A stretch of DNA of 5,966 bases from Sphingomonadales bacterium UBA1936. Its GTDB lineage: Bacteria > Pseudomonadota > Alphaproteobacteria > Sphingomonadales > Sphingomonadaceae. The notes under the pieces were generated by a model. It was not told where the DNA came from. It was given only the letters and a program-made list of their open reading frames with translations, and searched no databases. Each line of letters begins with the position of its first letter. The first letter of the stretch is position 1. Location of the stretch: NCBI GenBank assembly GCA_002336985.1, contig DDFE01000154.1:1-5966 (forward strand). The letters run 5' to 3'. Both the position numbers and the translations under genes were made by a program. Positions 1 to 5,909 of the stretch are shown piece by piece.

Positions 1-432
1 AAGGGCGTCAGCCACGTCTTCAACTATGACGTGCCATGGCATCCGGATGATTATGTCCACCGCATCGGCCGCACCGGCCGCGCAGGCGCGACCGGCAAGG
101 CATTCACGCTGGCAACACCCGACGACGCCGAAGCGGTCGCGAACATCGAAAAGCTGACCGGTACGAAGATCGAGCGCGTCGCGACCAAGGGTAAGGCTGC
201 AGCCGAACCGGCTGCCGAAGAGAAGCCGAAGCGCAGCCGCGCCAAGGCCGAGCCGAAACCCGCCGAACCCAAGGGCGACGCACGTCCTGCGAAAGCGGAA
301 CCTGCGCCACGTCCGGAACGAGCCGCAAAACCTGCGCCTCGTCCTGCCCCGGCCCGTGCAGCGGCCGATGAGGACGACGATGGGTGGAACGGTCCCCTGC
401 CCGGCTTCCTGAGCGTTAAACTCGGCAGCTGA
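1..432 (+). CDS. DEAD-box RNA helicase, C-terminal part (5' end outside window)
   Basis: This is the end of an ATP-dependent RNA helicase of the DEAD-box superfamily 2, which unwinds short RNA duplexes in the cytoplasm during ribosome assembly or RNA turnover. The reading frame is open from base 1, so 143 residues are visible and the true start lies upstream. Residues 1-12 (KGVSHVFNYDVP) fit the region after motif V, and residues 20-29 (HRIGRTGRAG) are motif VI, which carries the arginine finger. The RecA-like core ends near residue 65. A tail of about 60 residues rich in Lys, Arg, Ala, Pro and Glu follows, then an acidic patch (DEDDD) and a hydrophobic end (GPLPGFLSVKLGS). Basic low-complexity tails of this kind are common in RhlE-type proteobacterial helicases and are thought to hold RNA. 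The subfamily cannot be fixed without the N-terminal motifs. It converges with the PilZ gene, with 8 bases between stop codons. Confidence 0.93.
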   Translation, partial: KGVSHVFNYDVPWHPDDYVHRIGRTGRAGATGKAFTLATPDDAEAVANIEKLTGTKIERVATKGKAAAEPAAEEKPKRSRAKAEPKPAEPKGDARPAKAEPAPRPERAAKPAPRPAPARAAADEDDDGWNGPLPGFLSVKLGS

Positions 433-444
433 CGGGTTCGTCAG
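429..444. repeat. Perfect inverted repeat containing both convergent stop codons
   Basis: CTGACG-GGTT-CGTCAG forms a 6-bp stem with a 4-base loop. The TGA stop of the helicase (430-432) lies in one arm and the TGA stop of the PilZ gene (441-443, minus strand) in the other, so either transcript could fold it. No T-run follows on either strand, so it is not a classic Rho-independent terminator. The stem is short, and any effect on 3' ends is inference. Confidence 0.4.
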
Positions 445-902
445 GCGGCGGCGCGGTTCGCCGTATTGGCGCGCATCATCGCAACGAACGGCAGCACATC
501 TTCGTCCTCGTCGTGCCCTGCAAAAACGGCCGCACTGTTCTGAACGAAAGCCCGGCTTTCCCCCGCACTCGCGCTGGCGCGCTTGGCACGTTCGCTCATC
601 ATCGCTTCCGGGTCGATCGCCTCATCGAACTTCACGCCGAAACAATTGTCCTTGGCCCAGACGATCTGTCCGGAAAGCTGCCCGAGGTGGCGGATCGACA
701 GTTTGACCGGTCCCGACAGGTCCGTGCCCATCGGAGCGACGATCATCAGACCGCCCGCGGAAATATTGATGACGCGGACCCAGACGTGTTCTTCCGAACC
801 ATCCGTCGAAACCTCTGCCCGCAGCACGACGCTGTAGCGTTTCTCGGTCGCTGCATAGCCGACGGCCTCGGGCGCATCCGGCGATCGCACCAGCTTCATC
901 AT
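441..902 (-). CDS. PilZ-domain protein
   Basis: PilZ domains usually bind cyclic di-GMP and pass the signal to motility, polysaccharide or other partners. From the ATG at 902 the protein has 153 residues. The domain spans about residues 20-98: a beta-strand VVLRAEV, the signature N46-I-S48-A-G-G51 matching (D/N)xSxxG, a central LSIRHLGQLSGQIVW strand pair, and the closing FGVKF strand. The other ligand motif, RxxxR at the domain start, is only half present: R22 fits the second arginine, while position 18 is alanine. The last 50 or so residues form an Ala/Ser-rich, then acidic (DEDED), tail of no known family. No signal peptide or membrane segment is visible. The start rests on an AAGGA box: 2 bases before the ATG at 902 and 5 bases before a second ATG at 899, so 899 may be the true start. 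A TTG at 929 is open but lacks support. c-di-GMP binding is therefore uncertain. Confidence 0.85.
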   Translation of the reverse strand: MMKLVRSPDAPEAVGYAATEKRYSVVLRAEVSTDGSEEHVWVRVINISAGGLMIVAPMGTDLSGPVKLSIRHLGQLSGQIVWAKDNCFGVKFDEAIDPEAMMSERAKRASASAGESRAFVQNSAAVFAGHDEDEDVLPFVAMMRANTANRAAA

Positions 903-904
903 GG

Positions 905-909
905 TCCTT
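905..909 (-). promoter_or_regulatory. Ribosome binding site of the PilZ gene
   Basis: AAGGA on the minus strand lies 2 bases before one ATG and 5 bases before the next in a tandem ATGATG. Its spacing suits the second ATG (899) better, so the two possible products differ by one methionine. It argues against the TTG start at 929. Confidence 0.5.
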
Positions 910-970
910 GTCCCCCTCGCCGCAGACAAATGCCTGCGTCTCGACAGGGTTATCGGCGCGGTAAGGTTAA

Positions 971-1000
971 ATTTTAGTCATTTCGGTTCGAATTTATCAC
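971..1000 (-). promoter_or_regulatory. Candidate sigma-70-type promoter for the PilZ gene
   Basis: In the 145-base divergent spacer (903-1047) the minus strand reads GTGATA (4 of 6 to TTGACA), 18 bases, then TAAAAT (5 of 6 to TATAAT), inside the only clearly AT-rich patch of the spacer. Transcription would begin near 964 and leave a leader of about 60 bases. I found no comparably good pair for the transporter on the plus strand. This is pattern matching only. Confidence 0.3.
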
Positions 1001-1047
1001 GGCCGAAACGAGTGCCCCGCCGCGCATTAGGCGCTAACACGATCCCC

Positions 1048-2439
1048 ATGCCCTTTTTTCCGGCCCCCTGGCGCTCCGAAGCGCACGCACTGATGACGCT
1101 CGCGATGCCGCTCATCTTGGGCAATCTGGCGCAGTCGATGATCTATGCGACCGATCTGGTGCTGCTGGGACGGCTGAGCGCCGACGCGCTCGCGGCGGGT
1201 TCGCTGGCGGTCAATATCTATGGCCCGTTCCTGATGTTCGGGACCGGACTGCTTTCGGCACTCGCGCCGATGATCGCGACCGAGCGTGGACGGAAAAAGC
1301 ATTCGGTGCGCGATGTGCGCCGGTCCGTGCGGCAGGGCCTGTGGGTCGGTGCCGCGATCACCGTCCCCAGTTGGCTGATCCTGTGGCACGGTGAGGAGAT
1401 CCTGATCGCCTTCGGGCAGGAACCTGCCCTCGCGGCACAGGGCGGCCTGTTCCTGCAGATCGTGATGTGGAGCCTGCCCGCCTATTTCATCCATCTGGCG
1501 TTGCGCTTCTATATCTCGGCGATGGAGCGCGCATTCGTCGTGTTCATCGTGCTGTTCGCGACAGTATTCGTGAATGCCATCGCCAGCTGGGCGCTGATCT
1601 TCGGTCGGCTCGGCATGCCCGCGATGGGCTTTGCCGGTGCACCGCTGGGCAGCCTGATCTCGACCGTTTTCCTGTGCATCGGCCTCGTCCTTGCGATCGT
1701 GACCAGCCGGCATTTCCGCCGCTATCACCTGTTCGGCCGCTGGTGGCGCAGCGACTGGCAGCGCTTTGCCGCGATCTGGAAACTAGGGCTGCCGATCGCA
1801 ATCATGATCCTACTGGAAATCGGCGTGTTTAACGCGGCGGTCTTCGTGATGGGGATGATTGACCGCACGTCGCTGGCGGCGCACGCGATCGCTATCCAGA
1901 TCGCGGCGTTCGCCTTCATGGTGCCGATGGGCGTGGGTCAGGCCGCGACCGTGCGGGTTGGACTGGGTGTGGGCATGGGCGACCGCGAGTTGATCACGCG
2001 CGCCGGCTGGCTGGCGTTCATCATCGGTGTCGGATTCATGTGCACGACCGCGCTGACCCTGTTGCTGTTTCCCCGTGCCCTCGTCGGTATTTTCCTCGAC
2101 CTCGCCGATCCGGCGAACGCGGCCATCATTGCGACTGCCGTGTCGTTCCTCGCGGTCGCGGCGCTGTTCCAGATCGTCGACGGCGCGCAGGTCGTGGGTG
2201 CCGGTGTCTTGCGCGGCCTGCACGATACGCGCTGGCCGATGATCTACGCGGTGATCGGCTATTGGGTCATCGGCGCAGGCATCGGGATCACACTCGCCTT
2301 TCCGCTCAACATGCGCGGCGTCGGGATCTGGCTGGGGCTGGCGAGCGGGCTGGCGGTCGTCGCGGTGCTGGTCCTCATCCGCTGGGTCAATCGCGAGAAG
2401 CTGGGTCTTGTCCTCGATACCGCGCCCGAAATGCATTAG
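1048..2439 (+). CDS. MATE family (NorM-type) multidrug efflux transporter
   Basis: This is an inner-membrane antiporter that exports cationic drugs, dyes or other organic compounds in exchange for Na+ or H+. From the ATG at 1048 it has 463 residues, the usual MATE length, and about twelve hydrophobic segments in two six-helix halves. Family landmarks are PLILGNLAQSMIYATD in helix 1, the VGQAATVRVGLGVGMGD segment after helix 8, and VDGAQVVGAGVLRGLHDTRWP near helix 10. D36, E257 and D378 appear to match D36, E255 and D371, the cation-site acids of Vibrio cholerae NorM as I recall them, so the pump looks intact. The frame stays open upstream to 901, but that stretch runs into the start of the divergent PilZ gene and is not membrane-like. 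No good Shine-Dalgarno sequence precedes 1048. The last 53 bases overlap the 3' end of tgt on the other strand. The substrate cannot be told from sequence. Confidence 0.95.
   Translation: MPFFPAPWRSEAHALMTLAMPLILGNLAQSMIYATDLVLLGRLSADALAAGSLAVNIYGPFLMFGTGLLSALAPMIATERGRKKHSVRDVRRSVRQGLWVGAAITVPSWLILWHGEEILIAFGQEPALAAQGGLFLQIVMWSLPAYFIHLALRFYISAMERAFVVFIVLFATVFVNAIASWALIFGRLGMPAMGFAGAPLGSLISTVFLCIGLVLAIVTSRHFRRYHLFGRWWRSDWQRFAAIWKLGLPIAIMILLEIGVFNAAVFVMGMIDRTSLAAHAIAIQIAAFAFMVPMGVGQAATVRVGLGVGMGDRELITRAGWLAFIIGVGFMCTTALTLLLFPRALVGIFLDLADPANAAIIATAVSFLAVAALFQIVDGAQVVGAGVLRGLHDTRWPMIYAVIGYWVIGAGIGITLAFPLNMRGVGIWLGLASGLAVVAVLVLIRWVNREKLGLVLDTAPEMH
2387..2439. other. 53-base convergent overlap of the MATE and tgt coding regions
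   Basis: The transporter stops with TAG at 2437-2439 on the plus strand, while tgt continues on the minus strand to its TGA at 2387-2389. The shared DNA encodes the last residues of the transporter (from about VNREKLGLVLDTAPEMH) and the Tgt C-terminus including FRARY, which is also present near the end of the Zymomonas enzyme. Neither end looks like an artefact. No intergenic terminator can exist here, so transcription ends inside the opposite gene or beyond it. Confidence 0.9.
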
Positions 2440-3505
2440 CCCAGTCGGTCAAACCACCCCTTGCGATGGCATCGCGCAACCCGGCCATAACCTGCTGGTA
2501 AAACCACAGATTATGTTCGGTCATCAGCATCGCGCCGAGCATTTCGCCGGACCGGACGAGGTGATGGAGGTATGCCTTGCTCCATTCGGCGACCGGCGAT
2601 TCCGGATCGAGCGGCGTCAGGTCCTCGGCGAACTTCGCGTTGCGGATATTGATCGGTCCGTCCCAGGTGAATGCCTGGCCATTGCGCCCTGACCGCGTCG
2701 GCAGCACGCAGTCGAACATGTCGATGCCGCGCTCGACCGCGCCGACGATATCATCGGGCTTTCCGACTCCCATCAGGTAGCGAGGCTTGTCCGCCGGCAG
2801 CATCGGCACTGCGAAGTCGAGTACGCGGAACATCTCTCCCTGCCCTTCGCCTACCGCCAAACCGCCGACGGCATATCCGTCGAAGCCGATGTCGGTCAGT
2901 GCGGCAGTAGATACGGCGCGCAGGTCTTCGAACATCGATCCCTGCTGAATGCCGAAGAGTGCCGCATTGTTCGTCAATGCATCACGCGAGCGGCGTGCCC
3001 AGCGCATCGACCGCTCCATCGACGCCTTGGCCACCTCGTGCGTTGCAGGAAACGGCGTGCATTCGTCGAACGCCATGACGATGTCGGCCCCGATCGCCGT
3101 CTGGATTTCCATCGAGCGTTCGGGGCTCAGCATATGCCGCGACCCGTCGAGGTGCGATTTGAACGCGACCCCCTCTTCGCTTTTGGTCGTCAGGTCGCCG
3201 AGCGACATGACCTGGTATCCTCCGCTGTCGGTCAGGATCGGCCGGTCCCATTTCATCCAGGCGTGAAGCCCGCCCAACCGTGCCAGCCGCTCTGCGCCCG
3301 GACGCAGCATCAGGTGATAGGTATTACCCAGGATGATGTCCGCGCCCGACGTACGCACATCGGCGGGTTTCATGCCCTTGACCGTCCCCGCAGTACCCAC
3401 GGGCATGAATGCGGGCGTGCGGATCTCGCCGCGCGGCGTCGTGATCGTCCCGGTGCGGGCAAGGCCGTCGGTTGCTGAAACAGAGAAAAACAACGCGGTC
3501 ACCAT
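2387..3505 (-). CDS. tgt: Queuine/preQ1 tRNA-guanine transglycosylase
   Basis: Tgt swaps guanine-34 in the anticodon of tRNAs for Asp, Asn, His and Tyr for the precursor preQ1, a step of queuosine synthesis in the cytosol. The ATG at 3505 gives 372 residues, the usual bacterial size, and an N-terminus (FSVSATDGLARTGTI) like that of relatives; a GTG at 3532 would add nine unsupported residues. Visible landmarks are D93 in ILTDSGGYQVMSL (general acid/base), LAVGE at 216-220 (bacterial preQ1 specificity) and D265 in DMFDCVLPTR (nucleophile). The zinc site is abnormal. Where Zymomonas and E. coli have CxCxxC after LDxE, this protein reads LDPESPVAEWSKAYLHH, about three residues shorter with no cysteine; the fourth ligand, H331 in TEHN, remains. 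The loop before NAALFGIQQGS is also shorter than in Zymomonas. Identity is certain; activity and metal content are open. It stands alone, convergent with and overlapping the MATE gene, with no queA beside it. Confidence 0.96.
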   Translation of the reverse strand: MVTALFFSVSATDGLARTGTITTPRGEIRTPAFMPVGTAGTVKGMKPADVRTSGADIILGNTYHLMLRPGAERLARLGGLHAWMKWDRPILTDSGGYQVMSLGDLTTKSEEGVAFKSHLDGSRHMLSPERSMEIQTAIGADIVMAFDECTPFPATHEVAKASMERSMRWARRSRDALTNNAALFGIQQGSMFEDLRAVSTAALTDIGFDGYAVGGLAVGEGQGEMFRVLDFAVPMLPADKPRYLMGVGKPDDIVGAVERGIDMFDCVLPTRSGRNGQAFTWDGPINIRNAKFAEDLTPLDPESPVAEWSKAYLHHLVRSGEMLGAMLMTEHNLWFYQQVMAGLRDAIARGGLTDWANAFRARYRGQDPASRD

Positions 3506-3635
3506 CGCCGTTCCGTCGATGCCTAGCTGCACACTGTCAATAAGAAGCCGCCTGACCCTTCAAAACGGGACAGGATTTACTGCAACAACCAACGCATTTC
3601 GTCACTCGGTCGCTGTTCAGGTGTCCGTAAATACC

Positions 3636-3641
3636 TATAAC
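3636..3641 (+). promoter_or_regulatory. Candidate -10 element for the lipoprotein gene
   Basis: TATAAC (5 of 6 to TATAAT) lies in an AT-rich patch. Transcription would begin near 3648 and leave a leader of about 33 bases before the GTG at 3681. The expected -35 region around 3612-3619 (GCTGTTCA) matches poorly, so the promoter may be weak or need an activator. Confidence 0.3.
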
Positions 3642-3666
3642 TCCTTCCGAATCAAAAATTGGACCG

Positions 3667-3675
3667 ATGGGGTGA
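3667..3675 (+). promoter_or_regulatory. Ribosome binding site deciding the GTG start at 3681
   Basis: ATGGGGTGA agrees with 7 of 9 bases of AGGAGGTGA and ends 5 bases before GTG at 3681. It makes 3681 the best of three in-frame GTGs (3672, 3681, 3690), since 3672 is part of the site itself. No ATG exists in this frame before the signal peptide. Confidence 0.5.
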
Positions 3676-3680
3676 CAGTT

Positions 3681-5114
3681 GTGGCGGCAGTGAGGCTGGG
3701 AAGATGCGTATCTTATCTGAGCGCGTCTGCATTGGCGTTGGCGCTCTCGGGTTGTGGGGGTGACGGAAGCTCTTCACCATCCACTCCTGCCAATCGGCCT
3801 CCCGCTTTTACCTCTGCTGCCACGGCCAGTGTGGTCGAAAATGTCGCGACATCCGTTTACACAGCCGTTGCAACTGATCCCGAGGGGTCAGCAATCACAT
3901 ATTCGATCAGTGGAGGTACTGATGCAGCGGCATTTGTCCTGTCCGGCAACGTCCTCACCTTTGTCACTCCGCCAAATTTCGATCTTCCGACCGATACTGA
4001 CGGCAATAACGTCTATCTCGTGCAAATCCGTGCCAGCGACGGACAGGCCAGCAGCACAATCGACGTTCAGATAACCGTTACCAACAGCCGCGAGGGCATT
4101 GCGGTCAAGCGGGTCGCATCAGGATTTAACGATCCAGTTTGGGTTACCGCTATTCCCGGCGACAACCGTCTGTTCGTCGTAGAACGTGCGGGCCCGATCT
4201 ATTTGGTCGACCCCTCGAATGGGCAGAAAACGCTCTTTCAAACACTCTCGCCGAATGTGGCTGGTGAAGATGGCATGCGCGCCATTGCGGCGGCGCCGGA
4301 TTATGCCGTTAGCGGGCGTTATTTTGTCATGATGACGGGTTTCAACGGATCGCTGGTTGTTGCGGCCTGTGTACGGCGCGGGACTTTCGGGTCGCCCGAA
4401 TGTAACGAGAACGTCGTTAACCAGCCTAAGGCGCAGACCGCCAATACCGGCGCATTCATGGCCTATGGGCCCGACAACAAACTATACGTCGCGACCGGCG
4501 ATGGTGGATCGCCTTCGACCGCGCAGTTGGACACGTCAAATCTGGGGAAGCTTATCAGGATCGATAACAATCCCGATCCGTTCGCGGGGGCCGCGCCGTT
4601 GTACTTCATCGCAACGCGCCTTTCGAAAGGTTTCAGGGATCCTCGCGGCGGGACATTTTTCAACGGTCAGCTTCTAGTGGCGGACCGTGGCCAAACCGCG
4701 CGCGACGAAGTCAGTCTGGCGAGCCTGAGCGGGAATCAGAACCTCGGATGGCCATTCAAGGAGGGGACGACCGTTGTTGGCACAACACCTCCGGCAGGAC
4801 TGACAGATCCTGTCATCGAATATCCAAGGGCCGCCAATGGCGGAATTATCGGCGGCTTTGTTTATCGGGGCCAGATTACCTCGCTCCGAAACCAGTATAT
4901 CTTCGGCGATTTCAGCGGTTTGATCTTTTCTACGCCGTCCAGTCGGATCACTGCCGGGCAAACGTTGAGCACCCAAGCCATCGAACGTCGCACTGCTGAC
5001 TTTGCGCCTGATGTGGGAACACTCAACGCGCCGGTTTGCTTTGGCGAAGACCGCAATGGCGAGTTGTACATCCTTGACGCATCGGGCGGCCTATTCATGG
5101 TCGTCAATGAATAG
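3681..5114 (+). CDS. Lipoprotein with cadherin-like domain and sugar-dehydrogenase-type beta-propeller
   Basis: From the GTG at 3681 the product has 477 residues. Residues 1-24 are a lipoprotein signal (hydrophobic SASALALAL, lipobox LSGC, lipidated C25). Glycine at +2 suggests the outer membrane rather than inner-membrane retention. A Gly/Ser/Pro linker leads to a cadherin-like domain (about 38-135), with VVEN, TDPEG and PTDTDGNN as likely calcium-binding loops. Residues about 139-477 resemble the PQQ-dependent glucose/sorbosone dehydrogenase propeller: AYGPDNKLYVATGDGG, LGKLIRIDNNPDPF, FRDPRGG, LLVADRGQTARDEV and NLGWPFKEG. Against the Acinetobacter calcoaceticus enzyme as I recall it, R319 fits its active-site arginine, but A254 in TANTGAF stands where it has the catalytic histidine (DHQSGRL), so dehydrogenase activity is doubtful. 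C230 and C241 could form a disulphide. GC is lower than in neighbouring genes (53%, 55%, 67% and 50% in four hand-counted 60-base lines, against 73% and 65% in two MATE lines). A surface-bound binding role is possible. Confidence 0.85.
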   Translation: MAAVRLGRCVSYLSASALALALSGCGGDGSSSPSTPANRPPAFTSAATASVVENVATSVYTAVATDPEGSAITYSISGGTDAAAFVLSGNVLTFVTPPNFDLPTDTDGNNVYLVQIRASDGQASSTIDVQITVTNSREGIAVKRVASGFNDPVWVTAIPGDNRLFVVERAGPIYLVDPSNGQKTLFQTLSPNVAGEDGMRAIAAAPDYAVSGRYFVMMTGFNGSLVVAACVRRGTFGSPECNENVVNQPKAQTANTGAFMAYGPDNKLYVATGDGGSPSTAQLDTSNLGKLIRIDNNPDPFAGAAPLYFIATRLSKGFRDPRGGTFFNGQLLVADRGQTARDEVSLASLSGNQNLGWPFKEGTTVVGTTPPAGLTDPVIEYPRAANGGIIGGFVYRGQITSLRNQYIFGDFSGLIFSTPSSRITAGQTLSTQAIERRTADFAPDVGTLNAPVCFGEDRNGELYILDASGGLFMVVNE

Positions 5115-5139
5115 AGGCAGTGAGGTCGCCGGATAGATG

Positions 5140-5388
5140 TCAGGGGCGGAGTTCGGCGCGCTTCTTGCCCGGTGCCTGGTTGTTGACCGCCACTTCGACA
5201 CCCTTGCCGGTGTTTTCGATCGGTTTGTCGGCGTAGACCCGCATGGGTGCGGCCGGCTCTTCATATCCGAGCAGGTAGACGACGAGCACCTTGACCAGCG
5301 ATTTCGATTCCGGTGCGTAGTTGCGCACCGTCTGGGCGAGCGCGGGGTGGCCGATCAAGAGCAGCGCGGCAAACGCCAGCCGCTTCAC
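5140..5388 (-). CDS. Small exported protein of unknown function
   Basis: The product is 82 residues and I do not recognise its family. Residues 1-18 form a clear Sec signal peptide: basic start MKR, hydrophobic AFAALLLIG, and ALA before Q19 as a signal peptidase I site. The mature part of about 64 residues has one hydrophobic strand (SLVKVLVVYLLGYEE, about 30-44), a charged middle (RVYADKPIENTGKGVEVAVNN) and a basic end (APGKKRAELRP). It has no cysteine, so it is neither lipidated nor disulphide-bonded, and it probably lies in the periplasm. The start is GTG at 5388, supported by AAGGA 7 bases upstream and by a 4-base overlap with the stop of the gene before it (GTGA), a typical sign of translational coupling. 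Only 25 bases separate its stop from that of the convergent lipoprotein gene, with no visible terminator hairpin between them. Confidence 0.75.
   Translation of the reverse strand: MKRLAFAALLLIGHPALAQTVRNYAPESKSLVKVLVVYLLGYEEPAAPMRVYADKPIENTGKGVEVAVNNQAPGKKRAELRP
5385..5388 (-). other. GTGA stop/start overlap joining the two terminal genes
   Basis: On the minus strand GTG (5388-5386) starts the exported protein and TGA (5387-5385) ends the membrane protein. Ribosomes finishing the first gene are placed to begin the second, which implies one transcript and matched amounts of the two proteins. Confidence 0.8.
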
Positions 5389-5909
5389 GGCCGCTTCCTT
5401 TCGGACCCGAAAATCGCCGAGGCGGCGATGCTGACCAGCAACGACAGCGCGATGACCATCGTCATGGCCTGTGCGACAAGCTGTTCGGTCAGCTTACCAA
5501 AATAGTAATCCATTCCAAGCAGTTGTACCGCGACGTTGAAGCGCAGGCGGATGCTGGCGTAAATCGACAGGATCGCGAAGAACGCACAGGTGATCGTCAC
5601 GAACAGGAACCGCCGGGATAGGGCACGCTTGGCACGTTCGCGCGCGAGGACGCCCAGGCCAACGAGTACGGCAACCGCAATGGCTGCAAGATCCTTGGAC
5701 AGGTCGCCCAGCACCTTAGCCGCTTCGTGAAGATCGGCGGCCGAAGCGGAAGTCCCTGGTGATATCCCCTGCCATCCGAAGATGACCGGCGCCGTCATGA
5801 CGATGACCAGCGGCAGGACCGCCACCAGCGCGACGCGCGTCAGCCGTGCGTCCAGCAGGCGCCGGACGCCTGTTTTACTCCTGATGGTGCCAGACCCCCG
5901 CCGTGCCAT
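5385..5909 (-). CDS. Four-helix inner-membrane protein of unknown function
   Basis: The product is 174 residues from ATG at 5909; no other start looks better, although no clear Shine-Dalgarno sequence precedes it. I do not recognise the family. The N-terminus is strongly basic (MARRGSGTIRSKTGVRR), followed by four likely membrane helices at about 25-45, 74-89, 101-120 and 145-167. The loop between helices 1 and 2 (about 46-73) is Ser/Ala-rich and then amphipathic (ADLHEAAKVLGDLSKDL). The loop between helices 2 and 3 is very basic (ARERAKRALSRR) and so likely cytoplasmic. With a cytoplasmic N-terminus this places both ends inside and the 46-73 and 121-144 loops outside. No catalytic or transport motif is visible. 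It is the first gene of a coupled pair with the exported protein, and its outer loops could contact that partner in the periplasm. That pairing is inference from gene order. Confidence 0.75.
   Translation of the reverse strand: MARRGSGTIRSKTGVRRLLDARLTRVALVAVLPLVIVMTAPVIFGWQGISPGTSASAADLHEAAKVLGDLSKDLAAIAVAVLVGLGVLARERAKRALSRRFLFVTITCAFFAILSIYASIRLRFNVAVQLLGMDYYFGKLTEQLVAQAMTMVIALSLLVSIAASAIFGSERKRP
5394..5401 (-). promoter_or_regulatory. Ribosome binding site inside the membrane protein gene
   Basis: AAAGGAAG on the minus strand, with its AAGGA core at 5400-5396 and 7 bases before GTG, lies within the last codons (Glu-Arg-Lys) of the upstream gene. It supports the GTG start of the exported protein. 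Confidence 0.6.

Larger units (their letters stand above)
3506..3680. other. Divergent spacer between tgt and the propeller lipoprotein gene
   Basis: These 175 bases must hold the promoters of both flanking genes. The half nearest the lipoprotein is AT-rich (3621-3660) compared with the surrounding coding DNA. I see no tRNA, no strong inverted repeat and no small gene. The plus strand is open in the lipoprotein frame but contains no ATG there. A perfect TTGACA lies on the minus strand at 3540-3535, just outside the tgt start, without a usable -10. Confidence 0.6.

Noticed and set aside
513..977. A 154-residue plus-strand frame opposite the PilZ gene.
   Set aside because: The opposite strand carries a clear PilZ domain with ribosome site and start; this frame is Arg/His-rich shadow.
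901..1047. A 49-residue N-terminal extension of the MATE protein from an upstream ATG at 901.
   Set aside because: It runs into the start of the divergent PilZ gene, covers the AT-rich spacer, has no membrane character, and would make the protein longer than the family norm. The ATG at 1048 gives a normal 463 residues.
1027..1728. A 233-residue open frame on the minus strand opposite the MATE gene, with a further 208-residue one at 1810-2436.
   Set aside because: Both translate to His/Asp/Arg/Gln-rich composition typical of the antisense shadow of a GC-rich membrane-protein gene, with no family features.
3535..3540. A perfect TTGACA on the minus strand as the tgt -35 box.
   Set aside because: No acceptable -10 lies 15-19 bases downstream, and the implied start of transcription would fall at or after the tgt ATG.
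3333..3680. An N-terminal extension of the lipoprotein beginning inside tgt.
   Set aside because: It is antisense to conserved Tgt sequence and would bury the lipoprotein signal peptide far inside the protein.
5115..5139. A bidirectional terminator between the lipoprotein and exported-protein genes.
   Set aside because: The 25 bases contain no convincing stem-loop and no T-run on either strand.
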